Below the pieces are notes generated by a model. The model did not search any database, had not been told where the DNA came from, and saw only the letters and a list, made by a program, of their open reading frames with translations. This document shows positions 1 through 8,173 of a stretch of DNA of 41,040 bases, piece after piece. Both the position numbers and the translations under genes were made by a program. Source of the stretch: Verrucomicrobiota bacterium. GTDB lineage: Bacteria; Verrucomicrobiota; Verrucomicrobiia; Chthoniobacterales; UBA10450. Position 1 is the first letter of the stretch; every line of letters starts with the position of its first letter. The stretch spans positions 1 to 41,040 of the forward strand of contig QHNQ01000167.1 of NCBI GenBank assembly GCA_003218135.1, written 5' to 3'.

Positions 1-2
1 CA

Positions 3-632
3 CAAAGGCCGGCACCGCTCGAAGGGAATCTGATCAAGCGCAGCGAGGTGCGCTACTACGGCGGAATTGCTCCCAGGACCGGCCAGCCGGACGAGAAGCT
101 GCCCGACACCTTCGACCGCAAGATCATTTCCGTCGATTGCGCCTTCAAGGATCTGGCCACTTCCGACTACGTGGCCGTCGTCGTCATCGGGGTCAAGGGT
201 CGCAAGCGATTCCTTCTCAACGTCGTCAACCAGCACCTGGACGCGGCGGCGACCGAAGCCGAGATTCGGCGGCAGCGGGACGCGCATCGCTGGGTCAATG
301 CCGTTCTCGTCGAGGACAAGGCGAACGGACCGGCCGTGGTCCAGCGCCTGAAGGTCAACCTCCCGGGCGTGATCGAAATCAACCCGCAGGGCGGAAAAAT
401 CGCACGCATGTTCGCCGCCGCCGAGTGGCAGGCGGGCGATTGGTTTGTAGACCGCAACGCCGCTTGGAGTGAGCCGTTCATCGAGCAGATCACCATGTTT
501 CCCAACGCCGCGCATGACGACATGGCGGACGCGATGTCGCAGGCCTCGGCGTGGCTGCTGCAGCATCGACGGAGGGGCTGGATGGTGACCGACGCCTTTA
601 CTGGCCGGGTGATTGACGACTTCACCTACTAG
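3..632 (+). CDS. Phage terminase large subunit, C-terminal nuclease part (partial at window edge)
   Basis: The reading frame is open from the first bases of the window, so the 5' part with the ATPase domain lies outside. The visible part is the RNase H-like nuclease domain that cuts concatemeric phage DNA during packaging. It shows the expected acidic residues in order: Asp in ISVDCAFKD, Asp in VEDKANGP, and the terminal HDDMADAMSQA motif. An internal GTG at 48 gives a 194-aa ORF, but homologous-looking residues (EGNLIKRSE) precede it, so 48 is not the true start. No head, portal or tail gene follows within the window; the next gene is a bacterial secreted protein, so this may be the edge of a prophage or an isolated remnant. 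Confidence 0.85.
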   Translation, partial: QRPAPLEGNLIKRSEVRYYGGIAPRTGQPDEKLPDTFDRKIISVDCAFKDLATSDYVAVVVIGVKGRKRFLLNVVNQHLDAAATEAEIRRQRDAHRWVNAVLVEDKANGPAVVQRLKVNLPGVIEINPQGGKIARMFAAAEWQAGDWFVDRNAAWSEPFIEQITMFPNAAHDDMADAMSQASAWLLQHRRRGWMVTDAFTGRVIDDFTY

Positions 633-734
633 AGGCTACGCACGAAGAACTAGGGAAAAAAGACGCACTTCTTTCTGCCTGCCAATTTGAGAGCGAATTG
701 TTACTTCGAAGCTACGGTCAGCTGAGCCTTCCTT

Positions 735-763
735 TTGACAGTCGCCTCTCAGGAGTCTACAGT
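735..763 (+). promoter_or_regulatory. Candidate sigma70 promoter for the propeller gene
   Basis: A perfect -35 hexamer TTGACA (735-740) is followed after 17 bp by TACAGT (758-763), 4 of 6 matches to the -10 consensus. It lies about 230 bp upstream of the ATG at 991 and reads toward it. The resulting leader would be long and would include the short ORF at 825. Prediction from sequence only. Confidence 0.5.
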
Positions 764-824
764 GACCGGCACGTAGGTCCCTGGGCACTATTTGAAAAAA
801 GCTAGACACACAGGGAGAATCTCT

Positions 825-884
825 ATGAATAAAGGGCCCTTCTCTGAGTCAGTCGATTTCGTGTTGCGCGCTTGCAGCGGGTAA
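825..884 (+). CDS. Possible 19-codon leader ORF
   Basis: An ATG preceded by AGGGAGA at suitable distance opens a 19-residue frame (MNKGPFSESVDFVLRACSG) ending in TAA, between the candidate promoter and the propeller gene. It could be a leader peptide or chance. There is no attenuator-like run of one amino acid, and I recognise no family. Confidence 0.2.
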   Translation: MNKGPFSESVDFVLRACSG

Positions 885-990
885 ACGCGCGAGCACCGCT
901 TCACTGAATCAGCAACATCCACGCGCCTGACGATTCAGTTCCAGCGGCGTAGGAACTCTCCATCTTTCCGGCTTCGGAGGAGGTCAAATT

Positions 991-2904
991 ATGAATCGAA
1001 AAGAGTTGTGGATTTGCATCCTATTCATTGAGGCCGCTTTTTCAGTGACTGCGTTGGCCCAAATCACCGTAAGCGTCAGCCCGAAGCTCGCAGAGGTGGT
1101 GGTGACAACTCAAAAGCAGCAGTTCCGGGCCACGGTGACAGGGGATCCTAACAATCTCGGCGTGACATGGACCGTAGACGGTGTCATCGGAGGGAATGCA
1201 ACTGTGGGAGAAATCTCTGCGGCAGGTCTGTACACTTCGCCAGCGAAGGCAGGGTCCCACGTGGTGACAGCTCACAGCATTGCCGATAACACAAAGAGTG
1301 GCTCGGCCACTATCAAGATTACCGATCTTAGTGGAGTGTTGACCTACCATAACAATCGTTCGCGAGATGGCGCGAATACGCGTGAATACGCCTTATCACC
1401 TCGGACTGTCAGTCAGACGACTTTCGGAAAGCGCTTTTCCTGCACTCTCGATGGCGCGGCCTATACGCAACCGCTATGGATGCCACACCTTAGCATCGGC
1501 GGGACCATCCGCAATCTTGTTTTTGTGGGTACCGAACACGACACTGCTTACGCGTTTGATGCCGATCACATTCCATGTTTAAAGATCTGGCACGTGAATT
1601 TACTGGACAACGCTCATGGCGGTACGGCGGCAGAAACGCCGGTGCCGGCCCCCGATGTAGAACCTTATCTGGTCATCCAACCGGAAATCGGAGTCACTGG
1701 CACGCCGGTTATTGATCCAGGCTCGAAAACGTTGTACATCGTTAGTACCTCGGAAGGTCCAACGGGCAGCTTTCACCAGCGATTGCATGCTCTCGACGTG
1801 ACCACTGGCGCCGAGAAATTCGGCGGCCCCATCACGATTTCAGCATCGCTACCCGGGGGTGGCTATGATTCTTCCGGTGGCACCATCCCGTTCAACCCGA
1901 AGACGCAGCTGCAAAGGTCGGCACTGGCTCTGGCCAACGGCGTCGTTTATGTCGCTTGGGCTTCTTACGGCGACAGAGATCCCTATCATGGTTGGATCAT
2001 CGGCTACAACGCGCGAACGCTTGTGCAAGTCGCGGCTTTCACTGACACTTCAGATGGGCAGAGAGGAGGCATTTGGATGTCCGGTGGTGCACCGGCGATC
2101 GATGCCAATGGCAATCTTTTTTTGGCTACAGGCAATGGCACCTTCGATGCGGATTCCAATACACCGCCGAACACGGATTTCGGAGACAGCGTTTTAAGGC
2201 TAAGCCCGGCGTCCAATCTTGCAGTAACAGACTGGTTCACCCCTTTCGATCAAGCCTTTCTCAACATGAATGATGGCGATTTAGGCTCAAGCGGAGTTCT
2301 GTTATTGCCCAATGAACCCTCTGCGCCCCAGCACCTCCTGGTGAGCGGTAGCAAAGAAGGGCGAATTTACCTGATAAACCGAGACTCCCTGGGACATTTC
2401 TGCGCTTCCTGTACGACAAAGGATATTAATGTCGTGCAGACGTTTGCGGCCAGTACCGGCTTTTTCTCTACACCTGCTTTTTGGCACAACGCACTTTACT
2501 TTGCCGGCAGCCTCCAAGGAGCCGGGCACGGGGATAAACTAAAGCGTTTACTGTTTAATCCTGCCACGGGGCTTTTCAGTCCGTCCCCGACTTCGCACTC
2601 TGCGTTCACCTTTAATTTCCCCGGAGCAACACCTTCTATTTCGTCTCAGGGATCCTCGAACGGTATCGTCTGGGCGGTTGATTCCAGCCACAGCGACCCG
2701 AACGTTGACTTTCTGCCCGGTCCAGCCGTTTTGTTCGCCTATGACGCGACAGATCTTTCAAAGAAACTTTGGGACAGCTCGCAAGCACCTAACAATCGAG
2801 ATCAGGCAGGAGTTGCAGTGAAGTTCATGGTGCCAACCGTCGCTAACGGCAAGGTCTATATTGGCACACGGACCGAACTAGACGTGTACGGGTTCCGTAT
2901 ATGA
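991..2904 (+). CDS. Secreted Ig-like plus PQQ-type beta-propeller protein
   Basis: This 637-aa protein starts at an ATG preceded by GGAGGAGG. Residues 1-24 form a signal peptide ending at ALAQ. Residues about 25-112 look like a bacterial Ig (BID_2-like) domain, with VTWTVDGV followed by GLYTSPA. The rest resembles a PQQ-like beta-propeller or pyrrolo-quinoline-quinone repeat protein, with blades such as LVFVGTEHDTAYAFDAD, YVAWASYGDRDPYHGWI and KVYIGTRTELDVYG. Such proteins are common and abundant in acidobacterial genomes and act outside the cytoplasmic membrane. Their substrate is unknown, and no quinone-dehydrogenase active site or cytochrome motif is evident, so enzymatic activity cannot be claimed. 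It appears monocistronic. Confidence 0.8.
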   Translation: MNRKELWICILFIEAAFSVTALAQITVSVSPKLAEVVVTTQKQQFRATVTGDPNNLGVTWTVDGVIGGNATVGEISAAGLYTSPAKAGSHVVTAHSIADNTKSGSATIKITDLSGVLTYHNNRSRDGANTREYALSPRTVSQTTFGKRFSCTLDGAAYTQPLWMPHLSIGGTIRNLVFVGTEHDTAYAFDADHIPCLKIWHVNLLDNAHGGTAAETPVPAPDVEPYLVIQPEIGVTGTPVIDPGSKTLYIVSTSEGPTGSFHQRLHALDVTTGAEKFGGPITISASLPGGGYDSSGGTIPFNPKTQLQRSALALANGVVYVAWASYGDRDPYHGWIIGYNARTLVQVAAFTDTSDGQRGGIWMSGGAPAIDANGNLFLATGNGTFDADSNTPPNTDFGDSVLRLSPASNLAVTDWFTPFDQAFLNMNDGDLGSSGVLLLPNEPSAPQHLLVSGSKEGRIYLINRDSLGHFCASCTTKDINVVQTFAASTGFFSTPAFWHNALYFAGSLQGAGHGDKLKRLLFNPATGLFSPSPTSHSAFTFNFPGATPSISSQGSSNGIVWAVDSSHSDPNVDFLPGPAVLFAYDATDLSKKLWDSSQAPNNRDQAGVAVKFMVPTVANGKVYIGTRTELDVYGFRI

Positions 2905-2966
2905 CAGTGTGGCGGCTCGCGAGCGCTCTCACATCCAGCGTTAATGTGTATGAAGTGACCGAGGAG

Positions 2967-3600
2967 TGCGCGCGGGTTATTGACCCTGACGGTAGCTTCT
3001 GCCTCGATAATTCGCCCACTGCCTTCGGAGGTCTGCCATGCCAATGCGTCGCAGGTCAAGGCTTCAGCAGCGGCACCTTGCCACACAAATCTCCAGACTG
3101 TTTCTTACTTTGGCTCGTTCGCCCGCTTGAATCCGGGCCGCCATCATCTCCAGTTCGTCCCAGGTTCTGGGGCGCCCGGTAACCATACGGTCGCAGAAGG
3201 TCGGTCCGGTAATAAAGAAGTCCGATACCGGCAGTCCGCGGCATGGCTAGCAGTCTGTTGTTGACGGTGTAGCTGGTCACTATCGCCGGGAACTGGGCGC
3301 AAACTTGGTCGGCGAAATACGGTTTGAGATCTACGAAGTATTCGCCCAGCATGCCCGGCCAGATTACACCGATTCCGTACACGTCAGGACCCGCGGCGCC
3401 TGTCCCGAGTAAACTCCCGCTACAATGCTAGCTGTTCCTGAGCCGACTCGGGAGAGGGAAGGAACTTGACGTGGATTCCTGTTTCCCGAGTGAATCGCTG
3501 CACCCGCTCTTCATCGTGGAACCTCTCAGCCGTCCACTGCTGATCCACAACAACAACCGTGACCGGTTCATGACCCCTGAATTCCCTGCGCGATCATCCC
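2967..3600 (-). pseudogene. Decayed ABC-transporter sugar-binding protein (family 1 solute-binding)
   Basis: The minus strand encodes pieces of one extracellular solute-binding protein split over three frames. The order is: EPVTVVVVDQQWTAERFHDE and ETGIHVKFLPSPESAQEQLA (around 3570-3425); an in-frame TAG and a frameshift; then LLGTGAAGPDVYGI, ILPGMLGEYFVDLKPYF-like text and LLYYRTDLLRPYGYRAP (to about 3170). Another shift gives RTWDELEMMAARIQAGERAK, and another gives FVWQGAAAEALTCDALAWQ to VNNPRA (ends about 2967). The arrangement fits trehalose/maltose-type binding proteins, whose usual length is about 400 aa; the C-terminal half is gone. No permease or ATPase gene is nearby. The identity is inferred from motifs; the inactivation is directly visible. 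Confidence 0.75.
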
Positions 3601-3915
3601 CTGACTTCTTATTATCATTGACTGCTTCTGAGACGATTCCGACATCCAGTTTTCTGATCAACGCGACGTCCGTTCTCCGTGCTTCTAGCTGCTACTCCGG
3701 GCGCGAAAAGTTCAGAGACTGAGGACGCTCCTGACGCTTATTGCCTAACCTAGCGGTCCTATCGAATTTCTTGGCCTAGAATCCACGTCTCCCATCGCCC
3801 GTTTGCGCGAGCTTCGGGCTAAGCTTGCGATGCAGCTGGGTTGCGCTTACACCACGTGAATCTTCCCATCTGCTGAGTGAATCTGGTATCAAGAGGGCGC
3901 AGGAGGAACATAGCA
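3601..3915. other. Spacer upstream of the rhodanese gene, nothing recognised
   Basis: About 315 bp between the solute-binding-protein pseudogene and the rhodanese ATG. It probably includes the eroded 5' end of the pseudogene, but no signal-peptide-coding stretch can be read confidently. The only clear element is the Shine-Dalgarno at 3901-3906. Confidence 0.4.
3901..3906 (+). promoter_or_regulatory. Ribosome binding site that decides the rhodanese start
   Basis: AGGAGG lies 9 nt before the ATG at 3916. The longer frame beginning at GTG 3877 has no such site, so 3916 is preferred. Confidence 0.6.
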
Positions 3916-4383
3916 ATGCTGCTGAGTCTGAGTGCTATTTGCGTTGCGATTGCGCTTCTGTCCATGCCAGCTGTCCTTCGGATGAAACGCATAAGGGACC
4001 AACGCGCGTTGGAGCAGCACAGCATCACGGCGGAGGAGCTCCACTCATTGTTGGCTTCGAACCAGGACGTACTTCTTTTTGATGTTCGCCAGCCGCTCGA
4101 CTTGTTGGCCTATCCTGAGATCATCCCTGGCGCACGGAGGATTCCGCCAAAAGAAGTGCTTGAGACGCCGTCACTGATCCCGAAAGAGAAAGAAGCGGTT
4201 GTTTACTGTACCTGTCCTGGTGATAAGACCAGCCGGGCAATTTTGCATCGAGCTCTGGCCATGCATTTTTCCCGGATTCAGTTCCTCAAGGGTGGGTTGG
4301 CGGCCTGGAAAGCGAAGGGCTATCCGGTCGAGCCATACCGAGAGGTCTTTCACCTCTATACTCCTACCTTGGCTCCACATTGA
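3916..4383 (+). CDS. Membrane-anchored rhodanese-like sulfurtransferase
   Basis: A 155-aa protein with one N-terminal hydrophobic segment (about residues 3-20), followed by a single rhodanese domain. Visible landmarks are ITAEELHSLL, the LLFDVRQP strand-loop and the active-site region YCTCPGDKTS. There Cys98 or Cys100 would carry the persulfide, with Cys100 at the usual loop position. The C-terminal FLKGGLAAWKAKGYPVE is the typical end of the fold. The family moves sulfane sulfur or serves as a redox/signalling module; the anchored domain should face the periplasm or the membrane surface. It stands alone, convergent with the acetate kinase array, and its 3' end overlaps the pirin-like remnant on the other strand. 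Confidence 0.8.
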   Translation: MLLSLSAICVAIALLSMPAVLRMKRIRDQRALEQHSITAEELHSLLASNQDVLLFDVRQPLDLLAYPEIIPGARRIPPKEVLETPSLIPKEKEAVVYCTCPGDKTSRAILHRALAMHFSRIQFLKGGLAAWKAKGYPVEPYREVFHLYTPTLAPH

Positions 4384-4478
4384 GCCATATAGTCGCCGAT
4401 TCCATAAGTCTGTCCTTGAAGTTCGGTGACTGCCTGTCGCAGCTGGTCCTGCGTATTCATCACGATTGCGCCATGCTC
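4356..4478 (-). pseudogene. Possible C-terminal remnant of a pirin-family protein
   Basis: Directly after the acetate kinase stop, the minus strand reads NEHGAIVMNTQDQLRQAVTELQ, then GQTYGIGDY, and ends at TAG (4356-4358). The IVMNT..(Q/E)(E/Q)LRQA pattern is characteristic of the C-terminal segment of pirins, iron-binding cupin proteins. Nothing of the cupin core is present: homology begins within a few bases of the ackA stop. So if the assignment is right, this is a deletion scar rather than a gene. It overlaps the rhodanese 3' end. The short length makes the family call tentative. Confidence 0.35.
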
Positions 4479-4479
4479 A

Positions 4480-5694
4480 TTAGGAGAACACCTGCGTGAG
4501 CTGCCAACACTCTTTCGCGATCGCCCAGTCTTCCTGGGCCCGAATTATCAAAATACGAACCGCCGAATCCGGCGTTGCGATGTCTGCATCAGGGGCGCGC
4601 TGCACGTTGGCGGCATCATCGAGTTTGAGGCCGAGAAAAATCAGCGGCTTGCAAACCGCAGCGCGCACTTCAGTCGAGTTCTCTCCGACACCGGCAGAGA
4701 ATACCAGCACGTCAATGCCTCCCAAAACGGCAACCATAGCGCCAATGCCGGCCTGCAGACGGTGCACGTAGATGTCGAATGCCAGCTTTGCTCGTGAATG
4801 GCCTCGTTTCACGGACGCCAGAATCTCACGCATGTCTCCCGAAATGCCCGAGATTCCCAGCAGGCCCGATTCTTTGTTTAGAACATCATCAATCTCCTGG
4901 GCCTGGAGCTGACCTTCGCGCATGAGGTAAGTGAGAATTCCCGGGTCAACCGAACCAGAGCGAGTACCCATCATGAGACCTTCTAACGGAGTAAAGCCCA
5001 TAGTCGTGTCGATGCTGTAGCCTTGATGAATCGCAGCCAGGGAACAACCGTTTCCTAGATGGCAAGTAACCAATTTCAACGAGTTCAGGTTTCGTCCTAG
5101 AAGGTGCGCGGCACGCGCCGCGCAATATTGATGATTGACGCCGTGAAATCCGTAGCGACGAATGCCGCTTTCGAACCATTGATAGGGCCCCGGATACACA
5201 GCCGCAGCCTGCGGCATTCTGCGATGAAACCCGGTATCGAAAACCGCGACTTGGGGAACCGCGCCTAGCAGCTTTTCAATGACCTCCATACCTTCGAGTT
5301 CAGCGCGATTGTGGAGCGGAGCGAAAGCAGAAACTTTAGCAATTCCCGCTTTCACCTCGGGAGTGAGCAGAACCGGTTCGGCGTATTTCGGGCCGCCATG
5401 CACGACGCGGTGTCCGACAACATCAATCTCAGCAGGGGACGTGACCGTACGCGGCTCGCCATTCCACAGAGTGCCCAGCAAATGCTCAACGGCTTTCTCC
5501 CGCGACGAGACTCTTACCTGGCCCTTTTGTACAACGCTGCCGGAATTTTTGACTTCAACTTCCGCAACCTCGTCACGCCACTCAATCTTGCCTTCCCATA
5601 GAGGAGCAGGCGAATCAACAGGAAGATTCTCGCCAATCTCGTACAGAGAGCTTTTCTGGCTGCTGGAACCCGAATTGAGCACGAGGATCTTCAC
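4480..5694 (-). CDS. ackA: Acetate kinase
   Basis: Converts acetyl phosphate and ADP to acetate and ATP in the cytoplasm. The 404-aa length is normal. ASKHA-fold landmarks are the N-terminal VLNSGSSSQK phosphate-binding loop, the GHRVVHGG motif, the conserved VFDTGFHRRMP, CHLGNGCSLAA, and GTRSGSVDPG, with GVGENS near the C terminus. The start is a GTG 3 nt after the phosphoketolase stop, so the two genes are almost certainly translationally coupled. The pairing is meaningful: phosphoketolase makes acetyl-P and this kinase recovers ATP from it. It is the last gene of the sugar array. Confidence 0.95.
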   Translation of the reverse strand: MKILVLNSGSSSQKSSLYEIGENLPVDSPAPLWEGKIEWRDEVAEVEVKNSGSVVQKGQVRVSSREKAVEHLLGTLWNGEPRTVTSPAEIDVVGHRVVHGGPKYAEPVLLTPEVKAGIAKVSAFAPLHNRAELEGMEVIEKLLGAVPQVAVFDTGFHRRMPQAAAVYPGPYQWFESGIRRYGFHGVNHQYCAARAAHLLGRNLNSLKLVTCHLGNGCSLAAIHQGYSIDTTMGFTPLEGLMMGTRSGSVDPGILTYLMREGQLQAQEIDDVLNKESGLLGISGISGDMREILASVKRGHSRAKLAFDIYVHRLQAGIGAMVAVLGGIDVLVFSAGVGENSTEVRAAVCKPLIFLGLKLDDAANVQRAPDADIATPDSAVRILIIRAQEDWAIAKECWQLTQVFS

Positions 5695-5697
5695 AGA

Positions 5698-8100
5698 TTA
5701 GTGAAGCCATTTCCAGTTCTTTACCTCCGGCATATCGTCGCCGTGCGCGCGCGTGTATTGCTTGTGCTCCACCAGTTTGTTGCGCAGGAATTGCTGGAAG
5801 TGGGCGCCGACGGGGTGCAACTTCGCAATGCGGTCCACCGCGTCGCCGGCGAGGTGAAAGCGATCCAGGTCATTCATCACGGTCATGTCAAAAGGAGTGG
5901 TGGTAGTGCCCTCTTCTTTATATCCGCGCACATGGAAATTGTCGTGACCATGACGGCGATAGCACAGCCGATGAACAAGCCATGGGTAACCGTGATAAGC
6001 GAAAATCACGGGTTTGTCGGTAGTGAAGATGGAATCGAATTCGCGATCGGAAAGACCGTGCGGATGTTCGCTCGGAGGCTGCAGGGTCATCAAGTCCACG
6101 ACGTTAACGACGCGGATCTTAAGATCGGGAAAGTGCTGGCGAAGAAGATCAACCGCCGCCAGCGTCTCCAGTGTTGGCACATCGCCGGCGCAAGCCATCA
6201 CAACGTCCGGCTCACTGTCCAGATCGGTGCTGGCCCAGGACCAGATACCTAGCCCGATTGTGCAGTGCGCTACGGCGGCATCCATGTCGAGCCACTGCAA
6301 CTCCGGCTGCTTCCCGGCCACGATCACGTTCACATAGTTGCGACTGCGTAAACAGTGGTCGGCGACGGAAAGCAAACAATTGGCATCGGGTGGCAGGTAC
6401 ACGCGAACCAGACCCGCCTTTTTGTTCATCACGAAATCGATGAAGCCTGGGTCCTGATGAGTGAAACCGTTGTGATCCTGGCGCCACACGTGAGAAGTGA
6501 GCAGATAATTCAGCGATGAAATCGGCCGCCGCCAGGGAATCTTGTGCGTAGCCTCCAGCCATTTCGCGTGTTGATTGAACATCGAATCGACAATGTGCAC
6601 AAATCCCTCATAGCACGAGAAAAATCCATGGCGCCCGGTGAGCAGATAGCCTTCCAGCCAGCCCTGACACATGTGCTCGCTCAGGATCTCCATTACCCGC
6701 CCGTCTGGAGACAAGTGTTCGTCTACCGGGAGAATCGGCTCCATCCAGATCTTGTCGGTCGCCTGATATACAGCATCAAGGCGGTTCGACGCAGTTTCAT
6801 CAGGGCCGAATACGCGGAAATTTGCGTGCTCCCGATTCCTCTTCATCACATCGCGCAGGAAGGTGCCTAGGACTTTGGTGGACTCCGCTGTCGCCGTGCC
6901 AGGCTTGGGAACCGAAACTGCATAGTCGCGAAAGTCCGGCATCAGCAAGTCTTTCACGAGCAGCCCGCCATTGGCATGCAGGTTCGAACCCATGCGCCGG
7001 TTTCCTTTAGGAGCTAGCTCCGAAAGTTCTCCGATTAACGTCCCGTTCTGATCGAACAACTCTTCCGGGTGATAACTCTTCATCCAGTCTTCGAGAATTG
7101 CTAAGTGCTCAGGTTTTGTATCCAGATCGGCTACCGGCACCTGATGCGCGCGCCACGTGCCCTCGACGGGCTTGCCGTCCACAAATTTCGGTCCGGTCCA
7201 GCCCTTCGGAGTGCGCATGACGATCATGGGCCAAACGGGAAGGCTCGGCGATCTCTTGCCGCGGGCTTCGCGCTGAATGGCGTGGATTTCCTCGATGATC
7301 GTGTCGAGCGTCGCCGCCATGAGTTGATGCATCGTTTCCGGCTCGTGCCCTTCGACGAAGTAAGGTTTATATCCGTAGCCATTGAACAGATGAGTTAACT
7401 CTTCGTCGCTGAGACGGCCAAGGACGGTAGGGTTGGCGATCTTGTATCCGTTCAGGTGTAGGATGGGCAGCACAGCGCCGTCACGTGCCGGATTAAGAAA
7501 TTTGTTGGAGTGCCAGCTCGTCGCAAGAGGCCCAGTTTCGGACTCGCCATCTCCCACTACGCAACAAGCGACAAGATCGGGATTGTCGAAAACCGCACCG
7601 TAAGCATGCGCCAGCGAATAGCCCAGTTCACCGCCTTCATGGATGGAGCCGGGTGTCTCAGGAGCGTCGTGGCTGGGTATGCCTCCGGGAAACGAGAATT
7701 GCTTGAACAGCTTTCTCATGCCTTCTTCGTTTCGTTGAATGCTGGAATACAGCTCGGTGTAGGTGCCTTCCAGATAGGTGTTCGCCACCATGCCAGGCCC
7801 ACCGTGTCCCGGACCGCAAATGTAAATAACGTTGAGATCGTATTTCTTGATCAGGCGGTTGAAATGCACATAAATAAAGTTCAGTCCGGGCGTTGTACCC
7901 CAATGACCGAGCAGCCGGGGCTTCACATGCTCAAGCTTCAGAGGCTCACGCAGCAGCGGGTTGGCGAACAGGTAGATTTGCCCAACCGAAAGATAATTGG
8001 CGGCGCGCCAATAGGCATCCATTTTGCGCAACTCTTCCGCGGAAAGGGGCTGAGTGGAAACGGAGACCTTGGCGGATTCCTCGGACGCTACCGGAGTCAT
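5698..8100 (-). CDS. xfp: Xylulose-5-phosphate/fructose-6-phosphate phosphoketolase
   Basis: A thiamine-diphosphate enzyme cleaving xylulose-5-P (and often fructose-6-P) with phosphate to acetyl-P plus glyceraldehyde-3-P (or erythrose-4-P). It is 800 aa, the standard length. The N-terminal part has GPGHGGPG and the signature [20 protein letters not shown]. This is followed by the ThDP-Mg motif [20 protein letters not shown] and the substrate-loop [10 protein letters not shown]. The C-terminal part contains [27 protein letters not shown] and [10 protein letters not shown]. The ATG has AAAGGA 6 nt upstream. It lies 73 nt downstream of transketolase and 3 nt upstream of ackA. Sequence alone does not settle whether it uses both substrates. 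Confidence 0.95.
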   Translation of the reverse strand: MTPVASEESAKVSVSTQPLSAEELRKMDAYWRAANYLSVGQIYLFANPLLREPLKLEHVKPRLLGHWGTTPGLNFIYVHFNRLIKKYDLNVIYICGPGHGGPGMVANTYLEGTYTELYSSIQRNEEGMRKLFKQFSFPGGIPSHDAPETPGSIHEGGELGYSLAHAYGAVFDNPDLVACCVVGDGESETGPLATSWHSNKFLNPARDGAVLPILHLNGYKIANPTVLGRLSDEELTHLFNGYGYKPYFVEGHEPETMHQLMAATLDTIIEEIHAIQREARGKRSPSLPVWPMIVMRTPKGWTGPKFVDGKPVEGTWRAHQVPVADLDTKPEHLAILEDWMKSYHPEELFDQNGTLIGELSELAPKGNRRMGSNLHANGGLLVKDLLMPDFRDYAVSVPKPGTATAESTKVLGTFLRDVMKRNREHANFRVFGPDETASNRLDAVYQATDKIWMEPILPVDEHLSPDGRVMEILSEHMCQGWLEGYLLTGRHGFFSCYEGFVHIVDSMFNQHAKWLEATHKIPWRRPISSLNYLLTSHVWRQDHNGFTHQDPGFIDFVMNKKAGLVRVYLPPDANCLLSVADHCLRSRNYVNVIVAGKQPELQWLDMDAAVAHCTIGLGIWSWASTDLDSEPDVVMACAGDVPTLETLAAVDLLRQHFPDLKIRVVNVVDLMTLQPPSEHPHGLSDREFDSIFTTDKPVIFAYHGYPWLVHRLCYRRHGHDNFHVRGYKEEGTTTTPFDMTVMNDLDRFHLAGDAVDRIAKLHPVGAHFQQFLRNKLVEHKQYTRAHGDDMPEVKNWKWLH

Positions 8101-8173
8101 ATAGATTCCTTTCCTCTTTCCAAAATTCGCGCGATATGCAATTTTAAGCCGGCCCTAACCACGTGCCTGCAAC

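Larger units (their letters stand above)
633..990. other. Intergenic region between terminase and propeller gene
   Basis: This 358-bp spacer holds the sigma70-like promoter at 735-763, a possible 19-codon ORF at 825-884 and a strong Shine-Dalgarno (GGAGGAGG) just before the ATG at 991. No terminator-like hairpin with a T run was found after the terminase stop. Confidence 0.5.
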
